Shown one piece after another: positions 8,541 through 16,552 of a stretch of 64,000 bases of DNA. The first letter of the stretch is position 1, and the number at the start of each line of letters is the position of its first letter. The DNA is from Serratia nevei (lineage in GTDB: Bacteria > Pseudomonadota > Gammaproteobacteria > Enterobacterales > Enterobacteriaceae), in contig NZ_JAMYWQ010000002.1 of NCBI RefSeq assembly GCF_024160145.1, positions 186,001 through 250,000 on the forward strand, read 5' to 3'. Both the position numbers and the translations under genes were made by a program. The notes beneath the pieces are model-generated. The model saw only the letters and a program-made list of their open reading frames with translations, was not told the origin of the DNA and did not search any database.

Positions 8541-8554
8541 ACAAGGAGGCGCGC

Positions 8555-9109
8555 GTGAAGACAATACAAGCCCGCCGCCGGCCAGGCGGCCACGGAGCCA
8601 TCGGCCTGCTGTTGCTGACGCTGGGCGTGAACGGCGCGGCGCACGCGGTGGACAACCTGCGCATGCACGGAGCGCTGGTGGCGGAGCCTTGCGTCATCCA
8701 GCCGGGCGACGAGGACGTCGAGCTGGATTTCGGCACGCTGGTCGACAAATACCTGTACCTGAACCAGCGCACGCAGGGGCAACCGTTCGAGCTGCGGCTG
8801 ACGGAGTGCGATCTCAGCCTGGGCAAGACGGTCTCGATCACCTTCAAAGGCACGGAGAATGCGCAGCTGCCGGGGCTTCTGGCGCTGGCGGCGAGCAGCC
8901 AGGCGCGCGGGATCGCCATCGGCATGGAGACGCCGCAGGGGCAGCCGTTACCGCTCAACAGCGCCGGCGGCAAGTACCCGTTGCAGAACGGCAGCAAGGT
9001 TATCGGCGTACAGGCTTATGTGCGCGGCGAACCGGAAGCGATCGCGAAGCGAGCCATCGGTCGCGGCGCTTTCAGCGCCATTGCGACTTTCAGTCTGGAT
9101 TACCAATGA
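8555..9109 (+). CDS. Minor fimbrial subunit (MrpG-like)
   Basis: 184-residue pilin-domain protein. I chose GTG at 8555 because AAGGAGG (8543-8549) sits 5 nt upstream; an in-frame ATG at 8537 overlaps the previous stop but has no good ribosome site of its own and would add 6 residues. Signal peptide ends near AAHA, cysteines lie in AEPCVIQP and LTECDLSL, and the end is TFSLDYQ. It lies directly before the adhesin gene, the place of mrpG, and is more like the major pilin (LALAASSQARGIAIGM...) than the two genes before it. Confidence 0.72.
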   Translation: MKTIQARRRPGGHGAIGLLLLTLGVNGAAHAVDNLRMHGALVAEPCVIQPGDEDVELDFGTLVDKYLYLNQRTQGQPFELRLTECDLSLGKTVSITFKGTENAQLPGLLALAASSQARGIAIGMETPQGQPLPLNSAGGKYPLQNGSKVIGVQAYVRGEPEAIAKRAIGRGAFSAIATFSLDYQ

Positions 9110-9148
9110 GCGCCGGGCTCCGGCACCACAGAATAAGGATATGACGCG

Positions 9149-9991
9149 ATGCAGCGTGTTCACTTCAGAGGGATGTACTTACTGCTTGGTCTGCTGCCGG
9201 GGCTGTGCTCGGCGCAAATATACTCCTATGTAACCAAAAGCACCGGCTCCCCCAGCGACGCAGCCTATGAGTATGTGCTTGAGAGCTGGGATACGGACGA
9301 TTCGTCGCCCAATCCCTGTTACCAGCAAAGTATGTGCGCTGTGGGGATCAACCATCGCCACACCAGCGCCAATACCGGCGGCAGCACAGCGGTCACGCCT
9401 TCAGCTTCTATCGTCGGGTCGGGGCGCTACCCACAGATCACCCAATTGAGAACGATGGGTGAACTCAGCCGCCTTTACCAGAGCATTCACCCGTTGCCGA
9501 TCGTCGGTAAAACTTCGCACCAGGGCGATCCCATCACTCAGGAGTGTGTCGGGCTGTTTTATACCACCTCGTCCTCCTCCGCCGTTGAAGGCAACAGCGC
9601 CCGGCTGATGCCGAGCAGCGTTTGCGGCATCGCGCCACCGCCGGTCGGGGTGTGCGGCATCGATGAGCAACAGCTCGATCTGAACCACGGGGTGTTGCCG
9701 GATACCGAACTGGTGGGCAACACGGCGCGCGGCAGCCTGCGCGTGGTGTGTTCGCAGAAGATGAACATCGTCATGTATATCCGCGTCGGCAGCAATGGCC
9801 GCCTGGATCTGGGGAACTCCGGCGTTTACAGCACGCTGCGCATCAATGGCGCTCTGGGCAACCAAGGTTACCAGTTCACCGCGGATCCGCGCGGGGTCAC
9901 GGTGCCAATTACTTCCACGCTCGGCGTGACCGGCACGGTCAAGGCCGGCGATTACTCGGGGCAATCGGTCGCCATTCTGGCGCTGCCGTAG
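9149..9991 (+). CDS. Fimbrial tip adhesin (MrpH-like)
   Basis: 280-residue two-domain adhesin expected at the fimbrial tip. Signal peptide about 1-22 (LCSA), a receptor-binding N-domain to about residue 160, then a pilin-like C-domain (VCGIDEQQLDLNHG..., ending VAILALP). The N-domain holds H69-x-H71 and further histidines at 114 and 124. MrpH of Proteus mirabilis binds zinc through an H-x-H and a third His about 43 residues later; H114 has that spacing. Start chosen at 9149 with AAGGA 9 nt upstream. Last structural gene of the operon. Confidence 0.75.
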   Translation: MQRVHFRGMYLLLGLLPGLCSAQIYSYVTKSTGSPSDAAYEYVLESWDTDDSSPNPCYQQSMCAVGINHRHTSANTGGSTAVTPSASIVGSGRYPQITQLRTMGELSRLYQSIHPLPIVGKTSHQGDPITQECVGLFYTTSSSSAVEGNSARLMPSSVCGIAPPPVGVCGIDEQQLDLNHGVLPDTELVGNTARGSLRVVCSQKMNIVMYIRVGSNGRLDLGNSGVYSTLRINGALGNQGYQFTADPRGVTVPITSTLGVTGTVKAGDYSGQSVAILALP

Positions 9992-10112
9992 CCGCATTAC
10001 CCCCGCCGCGTGCCGGTGCGATGCCGCGTTATGTCGTTGAGCCGCCCGCCTTTGGGGGGATGGCTCACGCTCGGTGGCGGCCGGAAAGGATTATTTTAAA
10101 GGGAGTGTGCCG

Positions 10113-10727
10113 ATGGAAAGCACCATCACTCTGGCGTTTATCGATAATGACCGTTTCTTTATCGAAGGATTGCAGCGGCTGCTGCTGGCGTATTTTTCGC
10201 GCCGCGGCATGCGGGTTCAACTGCTGGACGCCGCACAGGCGCACCGGGCGGATATGGTGTTCCAGTCCGTGGAGCGAGACTGGCAGGCGCGTTTCTGCCT
10301 GTGTTCAGTGAGCGGCAGCCGACCGATCAACTTTACGCTGCGTGAGCCGGGCGATATTCGCTGGCGCGATAAGCCGCGTTGCATCAGCGAAGCGGGGGTG
10401 ATCTTCCGCAATGACTCGCCGGGCAGCGTAGTCGGACAGCTGGACCTGGCGCTGGCGGGGATGGCGGCGCGGGCGCACGGCGGTGAAGCGCGCCGGTGTC
10501 ATTGGTGTGAACGGCTGCGCATTACCCGCCGTGAGCAGGACGTGATGCGCTATCTGGCCTGTGAATTGCCGCAGACCACCATTGCGCGCAACCTGCACCT
10601 GAGCGTGAAAACCGTCAGCAATCACAAACAGGCGGCGATGAGAAAACTGGGTTTCAAACGCAACGCGGATCTCTACCACTGGCTGCGAATGGGCGGGTTG
10701 AAAACCGTAGAGCGGCCGCGAGGGTGA
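10113..10727 (+). CDS. LuxR-type transcriptional regulator (RcsA/BglJ-like layout)
   Basis: 204-residue regulator. The C-terminal part (about 145-195) is a LuxR/FixJ helix-turn-helix: ITRREQDVMRYLA, then TIARNLHLSVKTVSNHKQ. The N-terminal 120 residues begin like a receiver domain (FIDNDRFFIEGLQRLL) but lack a clear phospho-acceptor pattern, as in RcsA, BglJ or EcpR. Start at 10113 is supported by GGGAG about 9 nt upstream. It follows the adhesin gene by 121 nt, probably as the end of the fimbrial operon, where Proteus has the motility repressor mrpJ; a similar role linking fimbriae to other surface traits is inference. Confidence 0.75.
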   Translation: MESTITLAFIDNDRFFIEGLQRLLLAYFSRRGMRVQLLDAAQAHRADMVFQSVERDWQARFCLCSVSGSRPINFTLREPGDIRWRDKPRCISEAGVIFRNDSPGSVVGQLDLALAGMAARAHGGEARRCHWCERLRITRREQDVMRYLACELPQTTIARNLHLSVKTVSNHKQAAMRKLGFKRNADLYHWLRMGGLKTVERPRG

Positions 10728-10732
10728 GGGCG

Positions 10733-10763
10733 CGGCTCAGGCGCCAGACCTGCGCCTGAGCCG
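10733..10763. terminator. Perfect 12-bp hairpin between convergent genes
   Basis: CGGCTCAGGCGC (10733-10744) and GCGCCTGAGCCG (10752-10763) form a perfect 12-bp stem with a 7-nt loop, between the LuxR gene and the convergent small operon. No U-run follows on either strand, so termination is uncertain. Confidence 0.5.
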
Positions 10764-10771
10764 CTGCGGCG

Positions 10772-10951
10772 TCAATACAGCAGCGTCATCGCGCTGAAGA
10801 ACAGCAGCGTCAAGACGATGATGACGACGTTTTGCACGGCTTTGCGCACCAGCCTGCCGGCGCTCAGGCGGCTGTCGATGGCGTAGAGCAGCGGCACCAT
10901 CAGCAGCACGTAGGCGAACATCAGCATGGCGGTAAAGGGTTGCAGATTCAT
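10772..10951 (-). CDS. 59-residue membrane protein, second gene of Fur-box operon
   Basis: Small protein with two likely membrane helices (about 8-24 and 40-58) joined by a short basic loop (DSRLSAGRLVRK). The ATG at 10951 overlaps the stop of the upstream gene (ATGA), a sign of coupled translation, and AGGAG lies upstream. I recognise no family. The operon promoter (11229-11257) is covered by a perfect Fur box, so the pair should be made in iron shortage. A role in iron handling is inference only. Confidence 0.65.
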   Translation of the reverse strand: MNLQPFTAMLMFAYVLLMVPLLYAIDSRLSAGRLVRKAVQNVVIIVLTLLFFSAMTLLY

Positions 10952-11133
10952 GCTGGCTTCTCCTGTGTGCCATCATGGCCGATCAGGTGTACCAGCACGG
11001 CCTCTGTTTGATGGGGAAGCCCGACAAAGGGCGAATTGACGGGGGGAACCGGCTCGAACGGCAGGCCGGCGCGCCGCGTCTTCACCGCCGCTTGCAGGAT
11101 CTTCTTTTGGTGTCTTTGCGTGTGGTCGACCAT
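10948..11133 (-). CDS. 61-residue protein, first gene of Fur-box operon
   Basis: Small basic soluble protein beginning VDHTQRHQKKILQAA and with a proline-rich middle (LPFEPVPPVNSPF). Start at 11133 has GGAGG 3 nt upstream; an earlier ATG at 11184 gives 78 residues but has no ribosome site. Its stop overlaps the start of the 59-residue membrane protein. No family recognised; it is not HemP, whose motif is absent. Probably iron-repressed, judging by the Fur box upstream. Confidence 0.55.
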   Translation of the reverse strand: MVDHTQRHQKKILQAAVKTRRAGLPFEPVPPVNSPFVGLPHQTEAVLVHLIGHDGTQEKPA

Positions 11134-11228
11134 GCGCCTCCGAAATAGGGCCGCCCGCAGGCGGCCGACTGCCGTTTTGTTCATTAAGCTGGAGAAGGAT
11201 TGCGGGCCACTGCCGGGGCCACATACGC

Positions 11229-11257
11229 ATAATATTGCGAATGATAATTATTATCAA
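11229..11257 (-). promoter_or_regulatory. Sigma-70 promoter with perfect Fur box
   Basis: On the minus strand: -35 TTGATA (11257-11252), 17-bp spacer, -10 TATTAT (11234-11229). The -35 and spacer contain TGATAAT-A-ATTATCA (11242-11256 on the plus strand), a perfect 7-1-7 Fur palindrome. Fur-Fe2+ bound here would block RNA polymerase. The predicted start of transcription is near 11222, leading into the two small genes. Confidence 0.8.
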
Positions 11258-11312
11258 TAATGAAGATAAAAAAATTAAGGGTATTGCGGGGGCGCATCAG
11301 GCGGGGCGTAAA

Positions 11313-11341
11313 AAGAAAAAGCACGCCTTGCGGCGTGCTTT
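11313..11341 (-). terminator. gcd intrinsic terminator
   Basis: Stem GCACGCC (11321-11327) and GGCGTGC (11332-11338) with AA/TT extension and a TTGC loop; on the minus strand it is followed by TTTTTCTTTTT. It lies just after the gcd stop. Confidence 0.85.
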
Positions 11342-11362
11342 ACAGGGTATTACCGGTGGCGG

Positions 11363-13735
11363 TTACTTCTGATCGGGCAGCGCGTAAGCGATCACATAGT
11401 CGCCCAGCTTGGTGCCGAAGGAACCGTGGCCGCCGGCGAAGATCAGCACGTACTGCTTGCCGTTGACCTCATAGGTCATCGGCGTCGCCTGGCCGCCGGC
11501 CGGCAGGCGCGCTTCCCACAGTTTCTCACCGTTGGTCACGCTGAAGGCGCGCAGGTAGTTGTCTGCGGTGGCGCCGATGAAGAACACGTTACCGGCGGTG
11601 GTCACCGGGCCGCCCAGCATCGGCATGCCCATTTTGAACGGCAGCGGCAGCGGTGAGCTGTCGCGCACGGTGCCGATGCGTTTTTTCCACACGATGTCGT
11701 TGGTTTTCAGATCCACGGCGGAAATGTAACCCCAGGCCGGCTGTTTGCACGGCAGGCCGAACGGTGACAGGAACGGGTTGAGGGTGACGCCGAACGGCAC
11801 GCCATACTGCGGCTGGATACCGGTTTCGGTGCCGCTGCCGCCTTTGTCGCCTTCCGGCGGCTCAATCGGGTTGCCCGGGCCGCGTGGGATCAGTTTGGAT
11901 ACGAACGGCAGCGCAATCGGGTTGGCGATGGCGATTTCGCGATCGGTATCGACGGCCAGGCCGCCCCACTCGAACATGCCGAGGTTACCCGGGAATACCA
12001 GCGTGCCCTGCTCGGAAGGCGGGGTGAAAGTGCCTTCGTAACGCAGGCTGTGGAACATCACGCGGCAGACCAGCTGGTCATAGATGGTCGCGCCCCACAT
12101 GTCTGCACCGGTCAGTTTCTTCTCGGGGCGGAAGGTCAGCTCGGAGAACGGCTGGGTCGGTGACAGGCGATCGCCTTTGGCCGGGCCCTGCGGTACCGGT
12201 TTCTCCGGCGCCGGCACCACCAGTTCGCCGTTGGTGCGGTTCAGCACGAAGATGTTGCCGGTTTTGGTCGGCACATAGATGACCGGCACTTTTTTACCGC
12301 TCTTGTCGGTAATGTCCGCCAGGGTCGGCTGCGCCGGCACGTCCATATCCCACAGGTCATGGTGTACCGTCTGATAGAACCAGACCAGCTTGCCGGTAGA
12401 GGCGTTCAGCGCCAACAGGCCGCTGGCGTAACGCTCCATTTCCGGGGTGCGATCGCCGCCCCAGATGTCCGGCGTGGCGACGCCCATCGGCAGATAGACG
12501 ATATCCAGCTTGGCGTCATAGGCGGCCGGCGCCCAGGAGTTCGGCGAGTTAGGCGTGAAGTGATGTTCGTCCGTCGGGATGGCGTTCGGATCTTTCGCGC
12601 CCGGATCGAAGGCCCACAGCAGCTTGCCGTTGTTGACGTCGAAGCCGCGGATCACGCCGGAAGGTTCGCGGTTGGAGTAGTTGTCGGTCACCGCGCCGGC
12701 GACGACGATCACGTTATCGGTGATCACCGGCGGCGAAGTCGGCTCGTAATGGCCCGGCGTCGCATACGGCATATTGCTCTGCAGGTTCAGCTCGCCGTTG
12801 TTGGCGAAGTCCGGGCACGGTTTGCCGGTGTCGGCGTCCAGCGCGAACAGGCGTCCGTCGTTGACCGGCAGAATGATGCGGCGTGCGCACATCGCCGGTG
12901 CAGCATCGCCGGCAGCGCCCGCGGCAGCGGCGGTTTCGTGGTAAGACACGCCGCGGCAGGTGATGTGCTGGAAGGTCGGGTTGTACTTCAGCTGCGGATC
13001 GAATTTCCACTTCTCTTTACCGGTGGCGGCGTCCAGCGCGAACAGCTTCTGGTGCGGCGTACACATGTAAAGGGTGTCGCGGATCTTGATCGGCGTGACT
13101 TCGTTGGTGATCTCACCAGGATCGTTGGCGGTCTTCAGATCGCCGGTCTGGAAACGCCAAACCTCTTGCAACTGGCCGACGTTTTTGTCGTTGATCTGGC
13201 TCAGCGGCGAGTAACGGGTGCCTTCCTGGGTGCGGCCATAGGCCGGCCAGTCGGCGCCGGTGGCGTCTTTTGGCTGTACCTGCGCGGCATCGAGGGTGCC
13301 GTTGATCTCTTGCGGATCGTTGAACACGGCATAGGCCAGCGCAATGACGGTGATGACCAGCGCCGCGCTCAGCGCGCCGTAGGCGAATTTGCCGTTGGCC
13401 ACCAGCTTGCGGTAGATAAACGGCAGCACCAGCCACAGGCCGAAGAAGAAGGTGACGTCAAGACGCGGTGTCAGCGCCCAGAAGTCTGGCCCGACTTCCC
13501 ACAGGGCCCAAAGGGTGGTGCCCAACAGGAACACGGCGTACAGCAGCAGCGCGGTGGCGCGGCGGCGGAACAGCAGCCAGGAGGTCGCCAGCAGCACCAG
13601 CCCGGCGATGACGTAATACAGCGAACCGCCCAACTTGGCCAGCCAGATGCCGCCGCCGAGCAGATACAGCCCGCTCAGGGCGGCAAACAGCGCCGTTATG
13701 ACGATAAGCGGCGATAGTGACGCTTTATTTTGCAT
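11363..13735 (-). CDS. gcd: Quinoprotein glucose dehydrogenase (membrane-bound, PQQ-dependent)
   Basis: 790-residue inner-membrane enzyme that oxidises glucose to gluconolactone in the periplasm and passes electrons to ubiquinone; it needs PQQ and a divalent metal. Visible: five hydrophobic segments in the first about 140 residues, then a large periplasmic eight-bladed propeller beginning DWPAYGRTQEGTRYSPLSQI, with repeated blade motifs (LFALDAATGKEKWKFDP, KLLWAFDPGAKD) and the C-terminal GQATPMTYEVNGKQYVLIFAGGHG. Length and layout match E. coli Gcd (about 796). It lies 147 bp downstream of the PQQ receptor gene in the same direction, so cofactor import and use are linked. Confidence 0.96.
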   Translation of the reverse strand: MQNKASLSPLIVITALFAALSGLYLLGGGIWLAKLGGSLYYVIAGLVLLATSWLLFRRRATALLLYAVFLLGTTLWALWEVGPDFWALTPRLDVTFFFGLWLVLPFIYRKLVANGKFAYGALSAALVITVIALAYAVFNDPQEINGTLDAAQVQPKDATGADWPAYGRTQEGTRYSPLSQINDKNVGQLQEVWRFQTGDLKTANDPGEITNEVTPIKIRDTLYMCTPHQKLFALDAATGKEKWKFDPQLKYNPTFQHITCRGVSYHETAAAAGAAGDAAPAMCARRIILPVNDGRLFALDADTGKPCPDFANNGELNLQSNMPYATPGHYEPTSPPVITDNVIVVAGAVTDNYSNREPSGVIRGFDVNNGKLLWAFDPGAKDPNAIPTDEHHFTPNSPNSWAPAAYDAKLDIVYLPMGVATPDIWGGDRTPEMERYASGLLALNASTGKLVWFYQTVHHDLWDMDVPAQPTLADITDKSGKKVPVIYVPTKTGNIFVLNRTNGELVVPAPEKPVPQGPAKGDRLSPTQPFSELTFRPEKKLTGADMWGATIYDQLVCRVMFHSLRYEGTFTPPSEQGTLVFPGNLGMFEWGGLAVDTDREIAIANPIALPFVSKLIPRGPGNPIEPPEGDKGGSGTETGIQPQYGVPFGVTLNPFLSPFGLPCKQPAWGYISAVDLKTNDIVWKKRIGTVRDSSPLPLPFKMGMPMLGGPVTTAGNVFFIGATADNYLRAFSVTNGEKLWEARLPAGGQATPMTYEVNGKQYVLIFAGGHGSFGTKLGDYVIAYALPDQK

Positions 13736-13882
13736 AGCAATACCCTTACCAAAAATGAAAGTCCCCGATTTAGAGATTAAGCCAAATCGGAAAAAACACG
13801 CGGTTTCTCCCTAATATTTCAGCGGGAAGCCGCTAGGGTGACGTAAAACCCATCCCGTCTTTTAACCTTAAGGTGCTTTGCC
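13736..13882 (-). promoter_or_regulatory. pqqU-gcd intergenic leader with hairpins
   Basis: This 147-bp gap holds two inverted repeats: CCGATTT/AAATCGG (13765-13771 with 13784-13790) and AGCGG/CCGCT around 13831-13845. On the minus strand the first is followed by a T-rich stretch close to the gcd start, so it may act as a terminator of pqqU, an attenuator, or part of the gcd leader. No clear -35/-10 pair was found. Confidence 0.4.
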
Positions 13883-16012
13883 TTATTCAAAGCGGTAAGA
13901 CAAGGTGGCACCGCCACCCCAGTTGCGACCCGGCGCCGGCTCGAAATAGCGGCCGTTGCCTTCGTTGACGATCACCGAACCGACGTAACGGCGATCGAAC
14001 ACATTGTCGACCCGGCTGAACACGTCCAGCGCCCAGCGGTTCCAGGTAAAGCGATAGCCGGCGTTTACGCCGGCCACGGTGTAAGAGGGGGCCTGCGCGC
14101 TGTTGGCGTCGTTGGCCTGAATGTCGCTCATGTAGCGCAGTTCCGCGCCGGCGTGCCAGCCTTCCGGCGGCGCCCAACCCAGCGAGGCGTAGCCCATGTT
14201 GCGCGCGATGCCCGGCAGGCGATTGCCGGCGGGGGTACAGCCGGATTTTCCGCACATATCGCTGCGGTAGGTGGCGTCCAGCAGCGTCCAGGCCATATGC
14301 AGGCGCCAGTCCAGCGCAAACTCTTGATCCAGCGCCAGCTCCATGCCGCGCCGCCGGGTTTTGCCGGCGTTGGCATAGCTGGTGCGTCCGCCGCTGCTTT
14401 CTGCCACCACCAGCTCGTTGTCGGTATCCGTCTGGAACAGGGCCGCGCTCACCAGGCCGTTGCCGAGGCGCAGTTTGCTGCCCAGTTCGACGGTGTCGCT
14501 GGTGGACGGCTGCAGGCCGATGTTGAGGCCTGACTGGCCGTCGGGACGGTAGGAGAGCTCGTTGATGGTGGGGGTTTCAAAGCCGCGGCCGGCGGAGAGA
14601 TAAACATTCCATGCCGGGCTGATCTTATAGTTGAGCGAGCCCATCGGCAGCCACTGGTGGTAGCGTTTGCTGCCGCTGTCGTCGCCGTTGCGCGGCGTGA
14701 TGTAATAGTCGGTCGAGTCGAAGCTGACCGTGCTGTAGCGCAGGCCGGCGTCCAGCGTCCAGTGCGGCGTCAGTTGCCAGGAGGTTTGCAGGTAAGGATC
14801 CAGGTTCCAGATGCGGTTCTTCTCGTTGCGCCGCTGGTCGCCTTTCTCGCCGTAGTCCACTGTGCCGTCTCGCAGAATAAAGTTTTCGAACCCCTGGCGG
14901 CGTTCGGTCATGGTTTCATAATCCAGACCGCCGATCAGTGTTACCGGTAACGATGCGAGAGTATCCTCATGCTTCCAGCGAGTGTCAATGCCCTGATATT
15001 TTCTTTCCAGCACGATCACCCCGCCGGCGTGGGTGGGATTGAGTTGCGGCCCCATCGGGATTGATTGGTATTGCGTGGTGTGGCGCTCGCCGTGGTAGGC
15101 GGTCAGGGTCAGTTCGTCGCGCTCGCTCATCTGGCGCTGATAGCGCAGGCCTGCCTGGGTCTGGTCGAGCGATTTACGGGTGTTGAATTGATCCGCGCGC
15201 GGCGCCTGGCGCGGGTTTTCCTTCCATTCCGCCTCGGTCAGGCCGCCCGGATCGCCGGCGTCGATGGAGACGCTGTTGAACATCAGCGTCAGGGTGCTGA
15301 CGTCGTCCAACCGCACGCCGAGCTTGCTGTTGCCGAGGTTTTTCCGCGCGGCGCTATGATCGCGGTAGCCCTGGGTGGTAAAGCGGGTGCCGGAGATGGC
15401 GTAGTTGACGTCGCCGGCCTGGGTGCCGTCGCCGGTGGCGCCGGTCGCTTTCACCCCGTAGCGCCAGGTGTTGTCGCTGCCGAAATAGCCGCCGGCTTCC
15501 AGCGTCGGCGGCTGGGTGCCGGTAATGGTGTCGATGTTGATCACCCCGCCCGAGGCGTTGCCGTACAGTGCGGAATAGGGGCCGCGCAGCACCTCGATGC
15601 GCTCGACGGAATTGATGTCGATGTTGGAGGTTTGCCCCTGGCCGTCGGGCATGGTGGCGGGAATGCCGTCGACGTACAGGCGTACGCCGCGCACGCCGAA
15701 CATCGAACGGCTGCCGAACCCGCGCACCGAAAGTTGCAGATCCTGCGCATAGTTTTGCCGGTTCTGGATCTGCAGGCCCGGCACGCTGCCGAGGTTTTCC
15801 GACAGGTTAATTTGCGGCGCGGCGTTACGCAGGTCTTCGCCGTCGATCACGCTGACGGAGACCGGCGACCCCAGCTCGGTCAATCCGGTGGGTTGCGCCA
15901 TCACCACCAGGGTGTCGCTGTCTTTTTGATCCGCCGCCAGGGCCGAGCCGATACAGATCGGCTGCAGCAATAACAGGGTTGCCGGGGTCAAGACGGGACG
16001 TTTTTTATTCAT
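13883..16012 (-). CDS. pqqU: TonB-dependent outer-membrane PQQ receptor
   Basis: 709-residue TonB-dependent transporter, very close to E. coli YncD (now PqqU), which takes up the cofactor PQQ. Order: signal peptide ending SALA (about residue 26), TonB box near DTLVVMA, plug domain (PVSVSVIDGEDLRNA..., LQIQNRQNYAQDLQLSVRGF, LYVDGIPATMPDGQGQTSNI), and a 22-strand barrel ending in Phe-Glu (LSYRFE). Start at 16012 chosen because it gives a signal peptide; longer frames add 61 implausible residues. The neighbouring gcd needs PQQ, which supports the assignment. It diverges from the NRPS gene, but its sequence is not that of a siderophore receptor. Confidence 0.9.
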   Translation of the reverse strand: MNKKRPVLTPATLLLLQPICIGSALAADQKDSDTLVVMAQPTGLTELGSPVSVSVIDGEDLRNAAPQINLSENLGSVPGLQIQNRQNYAQDLQLSVRGFGSRSMFGVRGVRLYVDGIPATMPDGQGQTSNIDINSVERIEVLRGPYSALYGNASGGVINIDTITGTQPPTLEAGGYFGSDNTWRYGVKATGATGDGTQAGDVNYAISGTRFTTQGYRDHSAARKNLGNSKLGVRLDDVSTLTLMFNSVSIDAGDPGGLTEAEWKENPRQAPRADQFNTRKSLDQTQAGLRYQRQMSERDELTLTAYHGERHTTQYQSIPMGPQLNPTHAGGVIVLERKYQGIDTRWKHEDTLASLPVTLIGGLDYETMTERRQGFENFILRDGTVDYGEKGDQRRNEKNRIWNLDPYLQTSWQLTPHWTLDAGLRYSTVSFDSTDYYITPRNGDDSGSKRYHQWLPMGSLNYKISPAWNVYLSAGRGFETPTINELSYRPDGQSGLNIGLQPSTSDTVELGSKLRLGNGLVSAALFQTDTDNELVVAESSGGRTSYANAGKTRRRGMELALDQEFALDWRLHMAWTLLDATYRSDMCGKSGCTPAGNRLPGIARNMGYASLGWAPPEGWHAGAELRYMSDIQANDANSAQAPSYTVAGVNAGYRFTWNRWALDVFSRVDNVFDRRYVGSVIVNEGNGRYFEPAPGRNWGGGATLSYRFE

Positions 16013-16552
16013 CAGATAATTCTGCCAATAATGCTGAAAGCGTTGCCCGCAAGGGGGCGAAAATAGCCATTTTTGACTCCCTGTACTGGCATTCAATGGG
16101 AAGGAAACTGCATCCTGCAAAGAGTATAGGATATTCCGACATCGTGCGCTTTGGAATAGCGCAGCAGAGAGATACTTATTTTTAATTAAGAACATTCTCT
16201 GTTTAATTGCGATGATTTGGGTGTCTTTAAATTAGGTTTATCTATATTAGGCATAGTCATATTCATATTTTCTATTTGTTATTTCACTTGTCATTTTAAT
16301 TTATTTATCCGGTGAATTCCATCACCCTTACTCATTGATTTTTCATTGATCAATATAATTCATGTGATTGTTTTTATTGGTTTTTTTATTTTTATTTTTG
16401 TGTCTTTATTTTTTATAAAAATGAAATAATATTCGCAATTACGTTTTTAGCTTTTCGGTTAACAACTCACTCGTATAACGACCGCGATATTTATGCCATG
16501 CATAAATGTCGGCTTATTTATTTTGGGAATGATATTAAAAGGGAATTGATTT
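16013..16552. promoter_or_regulatory. AT-rich divergent region between pqqU and the NRPS gene
   Basis: 540 bp without a gene, strongly AT-rich from 16180 on, with long T-runs, as is common at H-NS-silenced promoters. Near the NRPS start there is a 10-5-10 inverted repeat with one mismatch (listed separately). I see no Fur box here and no unambiguous -35/-10 pairs. Confidence 0.5.
16486..16510 (+). promoter_or_regulatory. Inverted repeat upstream of the NRPS gene
   Basis: GATATTTATG (16486-16495), spacer CCATG, CATAAATGTC (16501-16510): arms match at 9 of 10 positions, 42 bp before the start codon. It could be the operator of a dimeric regulator or a hairpin in the 5' leader. No candidate regulator gene lies next to it. 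Confidence 0.5.

Noticed and set aside
10948-11133. HemP-type haemin-uptake protein behind the Fur box.
   Set aside because: Size and iron control fit, but the conserved HemP C-terminal motif is absent.
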